From Kitasatospora viridis (GTDB lineage: Bacteria > Actinomycetota > Actinomycetes > Streptomycetales > Streptomycetaceae), in assembly GCF_007829815.1 (NCBI RefSeq), contig NZ_VIWT01000001.1:1011001-1075000 (forward strand): 64,000 nt of DNA, written 5' to 3'. This document shows, one piece after another, positions 46,071 through 54,756 of this stretch. The stretch's first letter is position 1. Every line of letters starts with the position of its first letter. A model generated the notes under the pieces. It made no database searches. It had not been told where the DNA came from and saw nothing but the letters and a program-made list of their open reading frames with translations. The translations under genes were made by a program, and so were the position numbers.

Positions 46071-47243
46071 TCAGGCGTGTTGCACCAGCTCGTCGTAGGT
46101 GCTGAGCACCTGGGCGACCGTGGCGGCCTCGTCCGGCCAGGTCTCGGCCTGCGCCGGGCCGGCCTTCGACAGCGCCGCCAGCCGCTGCGGGTCGGCCAGC
46201 AGCGCGCGCACCGCGCCGCCGAGCGCCGCCGGGTCGCCGGCCGGCACCAGCACCGCGGCGTCCCCGACCAGTTCCGGGATGCCACCGACCGCCGCCGCCA
46301 CCAGCGGCACCCCGGCCCGCAGCGCCTCCTGGGCGACCGCCGAGCGGGCCTCCCAGCGGCTGCTGATCACCACCGCGTCGGCCGCGGCCAGCAGCTCCGG
46401 CACGTCGGTGCGGTGGCCGAGCAGGCGCACCGGGAGCTGCTCGGCGGCGATCCGCTCGCGCAGCTCGGCCGCCTCCGGGCCGTCCCCGGCGAGCAGCACC
46501 AGCGGCACCGGGCCGGGCCCGCCGAGCAGCTCCCGGGAGGCCTCCAGCAGCTGGCCGAAGCCCTTGTGCGGCACCAGCCGGCCGATCGCCAGCACCAGCG
46601 GGCGGCCCGACTCGCCGGGGCCCAGCAGCGCGGCCCTGGCCTGCTCGTGGGAGAGCTCGCCCGGGGCCAGCGGCGGTGCCGCCACCGGGCCGAGCCGGGC
46701 GTCGGTGGCGCCCAGTTCGCGGGCCCGGGCGACCAGGTCGGAGGAGGCGCCGAGCACCAGGTCGGCGGCCCGCGCGACCCGACGCTCCATCAGCCGCTGC
46801 AGCCGACGCTCCAGGCCGGTGGCGAGCAGCGCGTGATGGAACGTCACCACCAGCGGCGTCTGCGGACGCAGGCCGGGGAGCCGGCCGGCGGTGCGCAGCG
46901 CCAGGTCGGAGAGCAGGCCGGCCCGCAGGCCGTGCGCGTGCACCAGGTCGGCTCCGGTGAAGGCGCGGCGCAGCTCGCCGATCGCGGTGGCGTCGCTGCG
47001 CGCCCCGGACGTGGCGGTGATCTCCACCGGGTGGAAGACCGCTCCGGTGCGGGAGAAGCCGAAGAGCCGGTCCGAGTCGGCGGGCGCGCACAGCGTCACC
47101 TTGACGCCGTGCGCGGTCAGGCCCTGGGCCAGCGACCGCACATGGGCGCCGATCCCGCCGCTGCCGGCCGACAGCACCAGCACCACGTGCAGCTGACCCG
47201 TCTCCCGGTCAACCGCTCCGCTCCTGACGGAGGAAAGGTCCAC
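46071..47243 (-). CDS. Glycosyltransferase family 4
   Basis: 390 aa, GTG start. GT-B fold: GSGGIGAHVRSLAQGLTAHGVKVTL, LVHAHGLRAGLLSDLALRTAG, then PLVLAIGRLVPHKGFGQLLEASREL, and EARSAVAQEALRAGVPLVAAAVGGIPELVGDAAVLVPAGDPAAL (E-x7-E motif area). Sugar donor and acceptor unknown. Lies between recN and GH15 genes. Confidence 0.9.
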   Translation of the reverse strand: MDLSSVRSGAVDRETGQLHVVLVLSAGSGGIGAHVRSLAQGLTAHGVKVTLCAPADSDRLFGFSRTGAVFHPVEITATSGARSDATAIGELRRAFTGADLVHAHGLRAGLLSDLALRTAGRLPGLRPQTPLVVTFHHALLATGLERRLQRLMERRVARAADLVLGASSDLVARARELGATDARLGPVAAPPLAPGELSHEQARAALLGPGESGRPLVLAIGRLVPHKGFGQLLEASRELLGGPGPVPLVLLAGDGPEAAELRERIAAEQLPVRLLGHRTDVPELLAAADAVVISSRWEARSAVAQEALRAGVPLVAAAVGGIPELVGDAAVLVPAGDPAALGGAVRALLADPQRLAALSKAGPAQAETWPDEAATVAQVLSTYDELVQHA

Positions 47244-47348
47244 GTCGTCTCGCTCCGACTCGCTGTGTTGAGGACCCGTTGGATGAGGGTCCGGTCGCCA
47301 CCATGCCAGGTGCCGAGTGCTCTTGGACAGTCGGCACCACGGGAGGCC

Positions 47349-49094
47349 TCAGGCCTCCCTGGGGGCCCGGGCCGAGGCCAGCAGCTCCTCCGCGTGCGCG
47401 CGGCCCAGCTCGGAGTCCTCCAGACCGGCCAGCATCCGGGAGAGCTCGCGCACCCGCTCCTCGTCGGTCAGCGTCTTGACGCCGCTCCGGGTCACGGTGC
47501 CGTCGTTGGTCTTCTCCACCACCAGGTGCCGGTCGGCGAAGGCGGCGACCTGGGGCAGGTGGGTGACCACCACGACCTGGGCGCTGCGGGCCAGCTTGGC
47601 CAGCCGCCGGCCGATCTCCACCGCGGCCTTGCCGCCGACGCCCGCGTCCACCTCGTCGAAGAGGTAGGTGGGCACCGGGTCGGCGCCGGCGAAGACCACC
47701 TCGACGGCGAGCATCACCCGGGACAGCTCACCGCCCGAGGCGCCCTTGGCGATCGGGCGGGGCGAGGCGCCCGGGTGCGGGGCGAGCAGCACCTCGACCT
47801 CGTCCACGCCGTGCGCGCCGAAGGCGACGGTGCGGCCGTCAAGCTCAAGGCCCGCCGGGTCGTCCAACCGGGTGAGGTCGAAGGTGACCCGGGCGTGCGG
47901 CATGGCGAGCTCGGTGAGCTCCGCGGAGACCGCCTCGGCGAACTTGCCCGCCGCGGCCTGCCGGGCGGCCGACACCTCGGCGGCCAGCCCGGCCAGCTCG
48001 GCGCGCAGCCGGGTGTGCTCCTCGGCCAGCTCCCCGATCCGGTCGTCGTCGCCGTCCAGCTCGGCCAGCCGCAGGGCGCCCTGCTCGGCCCAGGCGACCA
48101 CCTCGGCGGTGCCCCCCTCGGCGGAGCCGTACTTGCGGATCAGCTGGGCCAGCACCGCGCGCCGCTCCTCGACCACGGCGAGCCGGGCCGGGTCGGCGTC
48201 CAGGTCGTCCGCGTAGAGCGCCAGGTCGCCGGCCACGTCGGCGAGCAGGTAGCCGACCTCGGTGAGCCGGTCGGCCAGCGCGGCCAGCCGCTCGTCGTGG
48301 CCGCGCACCGACTCCAGCGCACGGCGGGCCTGGCCGAGCAGGGTGCCGGCGTCCACCAGGTCGGGGTCGCTCGGGTCGCCGGCCAGTGCGGCGTGCGCCA
48401 GCGCGGCGGAGGAGGAGAGCGCGTCGGCGTGGCCGAGCCGCTCCGCCTCGGCGGCCAGCTCGACCTCCTCGCCGGCCACCGGCTCGGCGGCGGCCACCTC
48501 GTCCAGGCCGAACCGGAGCAGGTCGGCCTCCTGGGCGCGCTCGCGGGCCCGGGTGGTCAGCTCCTCCAGGGTGTCGGCCACCTCGCGCAGCCGGCGGTGC
48601 ACGGTGCGGTAGCGGGCCAGCGGCTCGGCCACCGACTGGCCGGCGTAGCGGTCCAGCGCGCCGCGCTGGCGGGCGGGGCGCAGCAGCCGCTGCTGGTCGC
48701 TCTGGCCGTGCACGGCGATCAGGTCCTCGCCGAGCTCGGCCAGCAGGCCGACCGGCACGGAGCGGCCGCCGACGTGCGCCCGGGAGCGGCCCTCGGCGGA
48801 GACGGTGCGGCTGATCAGCAGCGCGCCGTCGTCCAGCTCGGCGCCGGCCTCCGCGGCCCGGGCGGCGGCCGGCGAGCCGGCGGGCAGGTCGAGCCGGCCC
48901 TCCACCACGGCGCGTTCGGCACCGCCGCGGACCAGGCCGGGGTCGGCCCGGCCGCCGAGCAGCAGGCCGAGGCTGGTCACCACCATGGTCTTGCCCGCGC
49001 CGGTCTCGCCGGTCACGACGGTGAACCCGGGGGCCAGTTCCACCACCGCATCGTCGATGACGCCCAGATCCCGTATCCGCATCTCGTCCAACAC
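47349..49094 (-). CDS. recN: DNA repair protein RecN
   Basis: 581 aa from GTG 49094. SMC-like ATPase: MRIRDLGVIDDAVVELAPGFTVVTGETGAGKTMVVTSLGLLLGG at the N-terminus (Walker A), long coiled coils, and a C-terminal GASGGELSRVMLAVEVVFAGADPVPTYLFDEVDAGVGG (signature and Walker B). Acts in double-strand-break repair. Confidence 0.96.
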   Translation of the reverse strand: MLDEMRIRDLGVIDDAVVELAPGFTVVTGETGAGKTMVVTSLGLLLGGRADPGLVRGGAERAVVEGRLDLPAGSPAAARAAEAGAELDDGALLISRTVSAEGRSRAHVGGRSVPVGLLAELGEDLIAVHGQSDQQRLLRPARQRGALDRYAGQSVAEPLARYRTVHRRLREVADTLEELTTRARERAQEADLLRFGLDEVAAAEPVAGEEVELAAEAERLGHADALSSSAALAHAALAGDPSDPDLVDAGTLLGQARRALESVRGHDERLAALADRLTEVGYLLADVAGDLALYADDLDADPARLAVVEERRAVLAQLIRKYGSAEGGTAEVVAWAEQGALRLAELDGDDDRIGELAEEHTRLRAELAGLAAEVSAARQAAAGKFAEAVSAELTELAMPHARVTFDLTRLDDPAGLELDGRTVAFGAHGVDEVEVLLAPHPGASPRPIAKGASGGELSRVMLAVEVVFAGADPVPTYLFDEVDAGVGGKAAVEIGRRLAKLARSAQVVVVTHLPQVAAFADRHLVVEKTNDGTVTRSGVKTLTDEERVRELSRMLAGLEDSELGRAHAEELLASARAPREA

Positions 49095-49157
49095 GGAGAC
49101 GACCTTACGAGAAGGCGGACCCGCAGCGCGACGAAGGACAACCTCTCGCCGCGAAGT

Positions 49158-49787
49158 TCATTCGTTCCGGGTGCGGGCCGGAGCCGGCGTGAACACCCGG
49201 AGGAAGAACTGTGCCAGCGGGCCGACGGTCAGCGCGTAGGCCACGGTGCCCAGGCCCGCGGTGCCGCCGAGCAGGATGCCGGTGGCCAGCACCGTCAGTT
49301 CGATGCCGGTGCGCAGCAGGCGCAGCGAGCGGCCCGTGCGCCGGTGCAGGCCGGTCATCAGGCCGTCGCGCGGGCCCGCGCCGAGCCCGGCGCCGATGTA
49401 GAGGCCGGTGGCCATGCCGTTCAGCAGCAGGCCGGCGACCAGCAGGCCGGCCCGGGCGGGCAGTCCGGCCGGGGTCGGCAGCAGGGCCAGCGTGCCGTCC
49501 ATCGCCACGCCGAGCAGCAGCACGTTGCCGATCGTGCCGATGCCCGGCCGCTGCCGCAGCGGGATCCAGAGCAGCAGCACCAGCAGGCCCACCGCGAGGA
49601 CGGTCGCGCCCAGGTCCAGGTGCAGCAGGTCCGCGACGCCCTGGTTGAGCACCGACCACGGCGCCTGGCCCAGGCCCGCCCGGTAGAGGACGGCCATGCT
49701 GGCGCCGTAGAGCAGCAGGCCGGCGAGGAGCTGGGGCAGCCGCCGGGGCAGTTCGGAACGGTCGGTGGGCAGCGCGAAGATCGCCAT
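49158..49787 (-). CDS. yczE: YczE/YitT-like integral membrane protein
   Basis: 209 aa. ATG at 49787 with AAGGAG six bases upstream, preferred to an earlier start. Five or so transmembrane segments (LPQLLAGLLLYGASMAVLYRAGLGQAPWSVLNQGVADLLHLDLG, GATVLAVGLLVLLLWIPL, GNVLLLGVAMDGTLALL, ARAGLLVAGLLLNGMATGLYIGAGLGAGPRDGLMTGL). Divergent from a MocR regulator, the known YczR-YczE arrangement. Transport role unproven. Confidence 0.88.
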   Translation of the reverse strand: MAIFALPTDRSELPRRLPQLLAGLLLYGASMAVLYRAGLGQAPWSVLNQGVADLLHLDLGATVLAVGLLVLLLWIPLRQRPGIGTIGNVLLLGVAMDGTLALLPTPAGLPARAGLLVAGLLLNGMATGLYIGAGLGAGPRDGLMTGLHRRTGRSLRLLRTGIELTVLATGILLGGTAGLGTVAYALTVGPLAQFFLRVFTPAPARTRNE

Positions 49788-49924
49788 CTGGGGCTCCTTG
49801 GCTCCTTCTGACTCTTGGTCGTCTTGAGCGTCTTGGTCGTGGGCCGGTGCAGGCCGCTCTGCCATCATGGGAAGTCCACATGCCGCTGCGACAGGGCCAA
49901 TCAGAGTGAGGTGGACTGGTCGTC

Positions 49925-51427
49925 ATGACCGAGTGGCAGAGCACCATCGCCCCGCCGGCGCTCGCCCGGCTGCTCCGCACCGCCCGCCGCAACGGCCCCG
50001 AGCGCCCCGCCTACCGGGCCCTGGCCGGGCAACTGCGGCTGCTGGTCGCCGAGGGCCGGCTCCCCGTCGGCACCCGTCTGCCCGCCGAACGCGAACTCGC
50101 CGGCGCCCTCACGCTCAGCCGCACCACCATCGCCGCCGCCTACGAGGACCTGCGGGAGACCGGCTTCCTGCACAGCCGGCGCGGCGCCGGCAGCTGGACG
50201 GCACTGCCCGACGGCTGCCGCCCGCCCGCCGACGCGCTCTTCCCGCTGCCGCCCGGCGACGACGGCCGGCTGGTCGACCTCGGCGTCGCCTCCCCCACCG
50301 CCCCGCAGCCCCTGTTCGGCGAGGCCGCCGCCCGCGCCGTCGAACAGCTGCCCGCCTACACCAACGGGCACGGCCACTACCCGAGCGGCCTGCCGGTGCT
50401 GCGCGAGACCGTGGCCCGCCGCTTCACCGACCGCGGACTGCCCACCACCCCCGACCAGATCCTGGTCACCAGCGGCGCGATGAGCGCCCTCGACCTGCTC
50501 TTCCACACCCTGCTGCGCCCCGGCGAGCGGGCCGCCGTCGAGTCCCCCGGCTACGCGCACGCACTCGGCGCGCTGCGCCGCGCCGGCGCCCGGCTGGTCG
50601 CCGTGCCGCAGCAGCGCGACACCCCGCAGGCGCTGCCCCGCTGGGACCTGGCCGAGTGGCGCCAGGTGCTGCACGGCGCCGCGCCCCGGCTCGGCTACGT
50701 CGTCCCCGACTTCCACAACCCGACCGGCGCGCTGATCGACGAGGCGCAGCGCCGCGAACTGCTCGCCGCCGCCCGCGCCGCCGGCACCCTGCTGGTGGTG
50801 GACGAGACCATGGCCGAACTGGCCTGGAACGTGCCCGCCGACTCGCTGCCCCGCCCGGTCGCCGCGCTGGACCGCGACGCCCAGGTGGTCACCGTCGGCT
50901 CGGCCAGCAAGCTCGCCTGGGGCGGCCTGCGGGTCGGCTGGCTGCGCGCGGCGCCCGCGCTGGTGCGCCGGCTGGCCGCCGAGCGGCTGCGCCGCGACCA
51001 CGGCACGCCGGTGCTGGAGCAGCTGATCTGCGCCCAGCTGCTCGGCGAGCGGGTGGACGAGCTGCGCGAGCTGCGGCTCGCCGAACTGCGGGCCGCCGCC
51101 GGGGCGCTGCTGCCCGCGCTGCGCGAGCGGCTGCCGCACTGGCGCTTCGCCGAGCCGGCCGGCGGGATCACCCTCTGGCTGGACACCGGCGGGCTCTCCG
51201 GCGCGGCACTGGCCCGGGCCGGCGAACGCACCGGGGTGCGGGTGGCGGCCGGCTCGCTGTTCGGGGTGGACGGTGCCTTCGAGGGCTACGTCCGGCTGCC
51301 GCTCACCGTGCCGCCGGCCGCGGCCGAGCGGACCGTCGAGCGGCTGGCCGCCACCGCCGAGCTGGCCCTGCGGGACGGCGGCTGGGCGGCCGGCGGCCCG
51401 GGCGAGGCGGCGGCGCCGGCCTTCTGA
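49925..51427 (+). CDS. yczR: MocR-type GntR/aminotransferase-like regulator (YczR)
   Basis: 500 aa. N-terminal GntR winged helix (PAYRALAGQLRLLVAEGRLPVGTRLPAERELAGALTLSRTTIAAAYEDLRETGFLHSRRGAGSW). C-terminal fold-type I aminotransferase-like domain with the PLP Lys in VTVGSASKLAWGGLRVGWLR and VPDFHNPTG. Binds a PLP ligand and controls the divergent membrane protein gene. The 137-bp gap should contain its operators. Confidence 0.92.
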   Translation: MTEWQSTIAPPALARLLRTARRNGPERPAYRALAGQLRLLVAEGRLPVGTRLPAERELAGALTLSRTTIAAAYEDLRETGFLHSRRGAGSWTALPDGCRPPADALFPLPPGDDGRLVDLGVASPTAPQPLFGEAAARAVEQLPAYTNGHGHYPSGLPVLRETVARRFTDRGLPTTPDQILVTSGAMSALDLLFHTLLRPGERAAVESPGYAHALGALRRAGARLVAVPQQRDTPQALPRWDLAEWRQVLHGAAPRLGYVVPDFHNPTGALIDEAQRRELLAAARAAGTLLVVDETMAELAWNVPADSLPRPVAALDRDAQVVTVGSASKLAWGGLRVGWLRAAPALVRRLAAERLRRDHGTPVLEQLICAQLLGERVDELRELRLAELRAAAGALLPALRERLPHWRFAEPAGGITLWLDTGGLSGAALARAGERTGVRVAAGSLFGVDGAFEGYVRLPLTVPPAAAERTVERLAATAELALRDGGWAAGGPGEAAAPAF

Positions 51428-51443
51428 GGCGCCGTGGGCGTTC

Positions 51444-51470
51444 GTGGGGCCGACGGTCCGTCAGCCCCAC
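51444..51470. terminator. Hairpin between convergent yczR and nadK
   Basis: Arms GTGGGGCCGAC / GTCAGCCCCAC with one mismatch, within a 49-bp convergent gap. Confidence 0.7.
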
Positions 51471-51476
51471 GACCCG

Positions 51477-52379
51477 TCAGCAGTTGCCGGTGCGCCCGCG
51501 CCAGCCGGTCACCGGCAGCGCGAACTTCGCCACCAGCCGGTCGGTGAACGGCGCCCGGTGCAGGCGGGCCAGCCGCACCGGCACCTGCCCGCGCCGCACC
51601 TCCACCCGGGCCCCGGCCGGCAGCTCGAAGGAGCGCCGCCCGTCGCACCAGAGCACCCCGTGCGGGGTCTTCGGCATGACCTCCACGGCCAGCACCGAGT
51701 CCGGCGAGGTGACCAGCGGACGGGCGAACAGCGCGTGCGCGCTGATCGGCACCATCAGCAGCGCCTCCACCTCCGGCCAGACCACCGGGCCGCCGCCGGA
51801 GAAGGCGTAGGCGGTGGAACCGGTCGGGGTGGAGAGCACCACGCCGTCGCAGCCGAAGTTGGAGACCGGGCGGCCGTCCACCTCGGTGACCACTTCGAGC
51901 ATCCGCTCCCGGGAGGCCTTCTCCACCGAGGCCTCGTTCAGCGCCCAGTCCTGGTGCACCACGTCGCCGTTGGTGCGCACCAGCACGTCCAGGGTGAGCC
52001 GCTCCTCGACCTCGTAGGTGCGGTCCACCACCCGCTCGACCACCACGGCCAGGTCGTCCCGCTCCGCCTCGGCCAGGAAACCGACCCGGCCCAGGTTGAT
52101 GCCGAGCATCGGCAGCCCGCTGTCCCGGGCCAGCTCGGCGCCGCGCAGCAGGGTGCCGTCGCCGCCGGCCACCAGGATCAGCTCGCAGCCCTCCGCGGCG
52201 TGCGGCCCGGCCGACACCGTCTCGACCCCCTCGGGGAGGTCGAGGTCGACCGCCTCGGCCTCCAGCAGCCTGATCTTCAGCCCGGCCTTGAGCAGGCCCT
52301 GCACCAGCTGCTCGACGCTGCGCAGCGCGGTCTCACGGCCGGTGTGCGCGATCAGGAAGACCGTACGTGCTTCGCTCAA
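51477..52379 (-). CDS. nadK: NAD kinase
   Basis: 300 aa. TTG at 52379 chosen because GGAGAGGG lies five bases upstream. Earlier in-frame codons lack this. LVAGGDGTLLRGAELARDSGLPMLGINLGRVGFLAEAE, NEASVEKASRERML, and DGVVLSTPTGSTAYAFSGGGPVVWP are diagnostic. Makes NADP. Neighbour of tlyA and recN as in other actinobacteria. Confidence 0.95.
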   Translation of the reverse strand: MSEARTVFLIAHTGRETALRSVEQLVQGLLKAGLKIRLLEAEAVDLDLPEGVETVSAGPHAAEGCELILVAGGDGTLLRGAELARDSGLPMLGINLGRVGFLAEAERDDLAVVVERVVDRTYEVEERLTLDVLVRTNGDVVHQDWALNEASVEKASRERMLEVVTEVDGRPVSNFGCDGVVLSTPTGSTAYAFSGGGPVVWPEVEALLMVPISAHALFARPLVTSPDSVLAVEVMPKTPHGVLWCDGRRSFELPAGARVEVRRGQVPVRLARLHRAPFTDRLVAKFALPVTGWRGRTGNC

Positions 52380-52461
52380 CTGCCCTCTCCCTACGTCCAC
52401 CGGGTCCCCCCTCTCGGCCCCCTGCCGCACCAGAACGGCAGCTTATCCAGGGCCAGTCCGG

Positions 52462-53274
52462 CTACTTCGGTCCCTCGGCCACCGCCCGGTCCGCCTCGGC
52501 CGGATCGAGCGGGCCGGCATCGCGCCGCAGCCACAGGAAGTACTCGACATTACCCGAAGGACCCGGCAGCGGGCTGGCCGTGACCGCCCGGACGCCCAGT
52601 CCCAACTCCCAGGCCTGCCCCGCCACCTGACGGACCATCTCGGCCCGCAGCTGGGGGCTGCGGACCACTCCGCCGCTGCCCAGGCGCTCCTTGCCGATCT
52701 CGAACTGCGGCTTCACCATCAGCACCAGGTCGGCGTCCGGGGCCGCGCAGGAGGCCAGCGCCGGGAGCACCAGGCCCAGCGAGATGAACGACAGGTCGCC
52801 GACCACCAGGTCCACCGGCTCGCCGCCGATCAGCTCCGGGGTGAGCTCGCGGACGTTGGTGCGGTCCATCACCACCACCCGGTCGTCGCTCTGCAGCGAC
52901 CAGGCCAGCTGGCCGTAGCCGACGTCCACCGCCAGCACCCGGGCCGCGCCGGTCCGCAGCAGCACGTCGGTGAAACCGCCGGTGGAGGCGCCCGCGTCCA
53001 GCGCCCGGCGGCCCTCGACCACCAGGCCCTGCGGGACGAACGCCTGGAACGCCCCGGCCAGCTTGTGGCCGCCGCGGGAGACGTAGTCCGGGTCGTTGTC
53101 GTCCTTGGCGACCACCACGGCCGCCGAGGTCTCCACCTGGGTGGCCGGCTTGGTCGCCACGGTGCCGCCGACGCTCACCCGCCCGGCGGCGATCAGCTCG
53201 CTGGCGTGCTCGCGCGAACGGGCCAGGTTGCGGCGGACCAGTTCGGCGTCGAGTCGGCGTCGTGCCACTGCCAC
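52462..53274 (-). CDS. tlyA: TlyA family rRNA (cytidine-2'-O)-methyltransferase
   Basis: 270 aa, GTG start. N-terminal S4 RNA-binding domain RRRLDAELVRRNLARSREHASELIAAGRVSVGG, then an FtsJ-like SAM domain: YVSRGGHKLAGAF, ALDAGASTGGFTDVLLRTGAARVLAVDVGYGQLAW, DLSFISLGLVLPAL, VKPQFEIGKERLG. Methylates 16S/23S rRNA. Loss confers capreomycin resistance in mycobacteria. Confidence 0.95.
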   Translation of the reverse strand: MAVARRRLDAELVRRNLARSREHASELIAAGRVSVGGTVATKPATQVETSAAVVVAKDDNDPDYVSRGGHKLAGAFQAFVPQGLVVEGRRALDAGASTGGFTDVLLRTGAARVLAVDVGYGQLAWSLQSDDRVVVMDRTNVRELTPELIGGEPVDLVVGDLSFISLGLVLPALASCAAPDADLVLMVKPQFEIGKERLGSGGVVRSPQLRAEMVRQVAGQAWELGLGVRAVTASPLPGPSGNVEYFLWLRRDAGPLDPAEADRAVAEGPK

Positions 53275-53288
53275 GGGTGGTTCAGCTC

Positions 53289-53522
53289 CTAAGCGTGCTC
53301 GTCCAGCGAGGTGAGGATCGTGTTCAACCTCTGCTGCACATTTTCGTACACCGCCGGGTGTTCGACGGTCGGGACCCCGTCGAGCCGCTCCAGACCGGCC
53401 AGCTCGGCGTCCACCTCGGGGTGGCCGGTGGGCTCGAACGGCACGCCCAGCGGCTCCGGCTCGGGGGCCCAGAGCAGCGGGGTCGCGGCGGGGACGGACT
53501 CGGTACCGGGGTGCTCAGACAT
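53289..53522 (-). CDS. Small conserved hypothetical protein, 77 aa
   Basis: ATG 53522, overlapping the upstream histone-like gene by eight bases and ending 14 bp before tlyA. Acidic: PEPEPLGVPFEPTGHPEVDAELAGLERL then YENVQQRLNTILTSLDEHA. The conserved position in a tlyA-nadK-recN operon suggests a real gene of unknown role. Confidence 0.75.
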   Translation of the reverse strand: MSEHPGTESVPAATPLLWAPEPEPLGVPFEPTGHPEVDAELAGLERLDGVPTVEHPAVYENVQQRLNTILTSLDEHA

Positions 53523-54261
53523 CCTGCTCCCCCGGCTGCTTCGGGGTGCGCTTGCGCGGGGCGGCCTTGCGGACGGCGCCCTCCGCGCCGCCCGCGGTCG
53601 TCTTCTTCGCGGCGGTGGCCTTCTTCGCGGGGGCCGCCGTCTTCTTGACCGCGGTCTTCTTCACGGCCGTCTTCTTCACGGCCGTCTTCTTCGCAGCGCT
53701 CTTCTTGGCGGCGGGCTTCTCGGCAGCGGCCTTCCTGGCCGCGGTCTTCCGGGCCGGCTCCACCACCGCCACCGGCACCTCGAAGGCCGACTCCGCACCC
53801 CGCCCGCGCACCGGCTCGGGCTCCGGCTCCGGCTCCGGCTCGGGCTCCGGCTCGGCCGCCCAGTCCGCCCCGAACAACCCGTCAGCCCGGGCCGCCGGCG
53901 CGGGTTCCGGCTCCGGCTCCGCCTGCCGCGGGACCGCCGTGCCGCCCAGGTCCTCCAGCGAACGGAGCTTGCCCTCCAGGTACTCCAGGACGACGCCGAC
54001 CTTCACCACCTGGTCGCCGAGCTTGCCGACCCGCTCGACCGCCTTCTCCGCCTCCGCCCTGGCCAGGCCGACGGCGAGGTCGATGCCGCCCCGGGAGACG
54101 GTCACCACCTCCTGGGCCAGCGTGCTCACCGTGCGCTCCGCCGCCACCACGTCCACACCGGCCTTGTCGAGCAGCCCGGCGGCCGTCACCACGACCCGCT
54201 TGCCGGCCTCCTCCGCCAAGCCGGCGGCCAGGTCCACACACTGCCGAATCGTCTGCCGCAT
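53515..54261 (-). CDS. Histone H1-like/AAK-rich protein
   Basis: 248 aa from ATG 54261 (GGAGGAGG upstream). An ATG at 54297 is possible. N-terminal coiled, ApoE-like helices (VDLAAGLAEEAGKRVVVTAAGLLDKAGVDVV), an acidic linker with six EP dipeptides, and a lysine-rich C-terminus of AAKK/AVKKT repeats resembling eukaryotic linker histones. It may bind DNA. Low complexity prevents firmer assignment. Confidence 0.8.
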   Translation of the reverse strand: MRQTIRQCVDLAAGLAEEAGKRVVVTAAGLLDKAGVDVVAAERTVSTLAQEVVTVSRGGIDLAVGLARAEAEKAVERVGKLGDQVVKVGVVLEYLEGKLRSLEDLGGTAVPRQAEPEPEPAPAARADGLFGADWAAEPEPEPEPEPEPEPVRGRGAESAFEVPVAVVEPARKTAARKAAAEKPAAKKSAAKKTAVKKTAVKKTAVKKTAAPAKKATAAKKTTAGGAEGAVRKAAPRKRTPKQPGEQDV

Positions 54262-54383
54262 TCCCGCTGCCTCCTCCACGGACCGTTGCCCGGTCATGAC
54301 GCTACCCCCTGACCCGGTTGCCGCGCGGCACCGATCCCGTGGGTTAGCGTGACCTGGCCGCCCGGACCAGAGAGAGCGAGACC

Positions 54384-54731
54384 ATGGCCGACCCCGAGCA
54401 GTGCCGCGCCGCACTGGAGAAGCTCAGCAGCAACCTGGCCGGCGCCGACGGCAAGGTGCGCGGCGCCGCCGCCCTGGACCGGTCGCTGAGCTGCTGGTTG
54501 ACCGATCTCGACCTGACCTTCACCGGCAACCTGCGGGACGGCCGGATCACCGACGTGGTGCAGTCCCCGGGCGCCCCGGACGGCAAGGCGGCGATCCGGC
54601 TCACCATGACCAGCGACGACCTGGTCGCGCTGGTCGGCGGCGGCCTGAACTTCGCCAAGGCCTGGGCCGCCGGGCGGGTCAGGCTGGAGGCGGGGATCCG
54701 CGACCTGCTGCGACTGCGCGCCCTGCTCTGA
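54384..54731 (+). CDS. SCP-2 sterol-transfer domain protein
   Basis: 115 aa, ATG with a GAGAGAGCGAG stretch upstream. DRSLSCWLTDLDLTFTGNLRDG and IRLTMTSDDLVALVGGGLNFAKAWAAGRVRLEAGIRDLLRLRALL match the SCP-2 fold, which binds lipids. Small, soluble, lies divergent from the histone-like gene. Confidence 0.88.
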   Translation: MADPEQCRAALEKLSSNLAGADGKVRGAAALDRSLSCWLTDLDLTFTGNLRDGRITDVVQSPGAPDGKAAIRLTMTSDDLVALVGGGLNFAKAWAAGRVRLEAGIRDLLRLRALL

Positions 54732-54756
54732 CCCGGACCGCCCGGGACGCCGGCGG

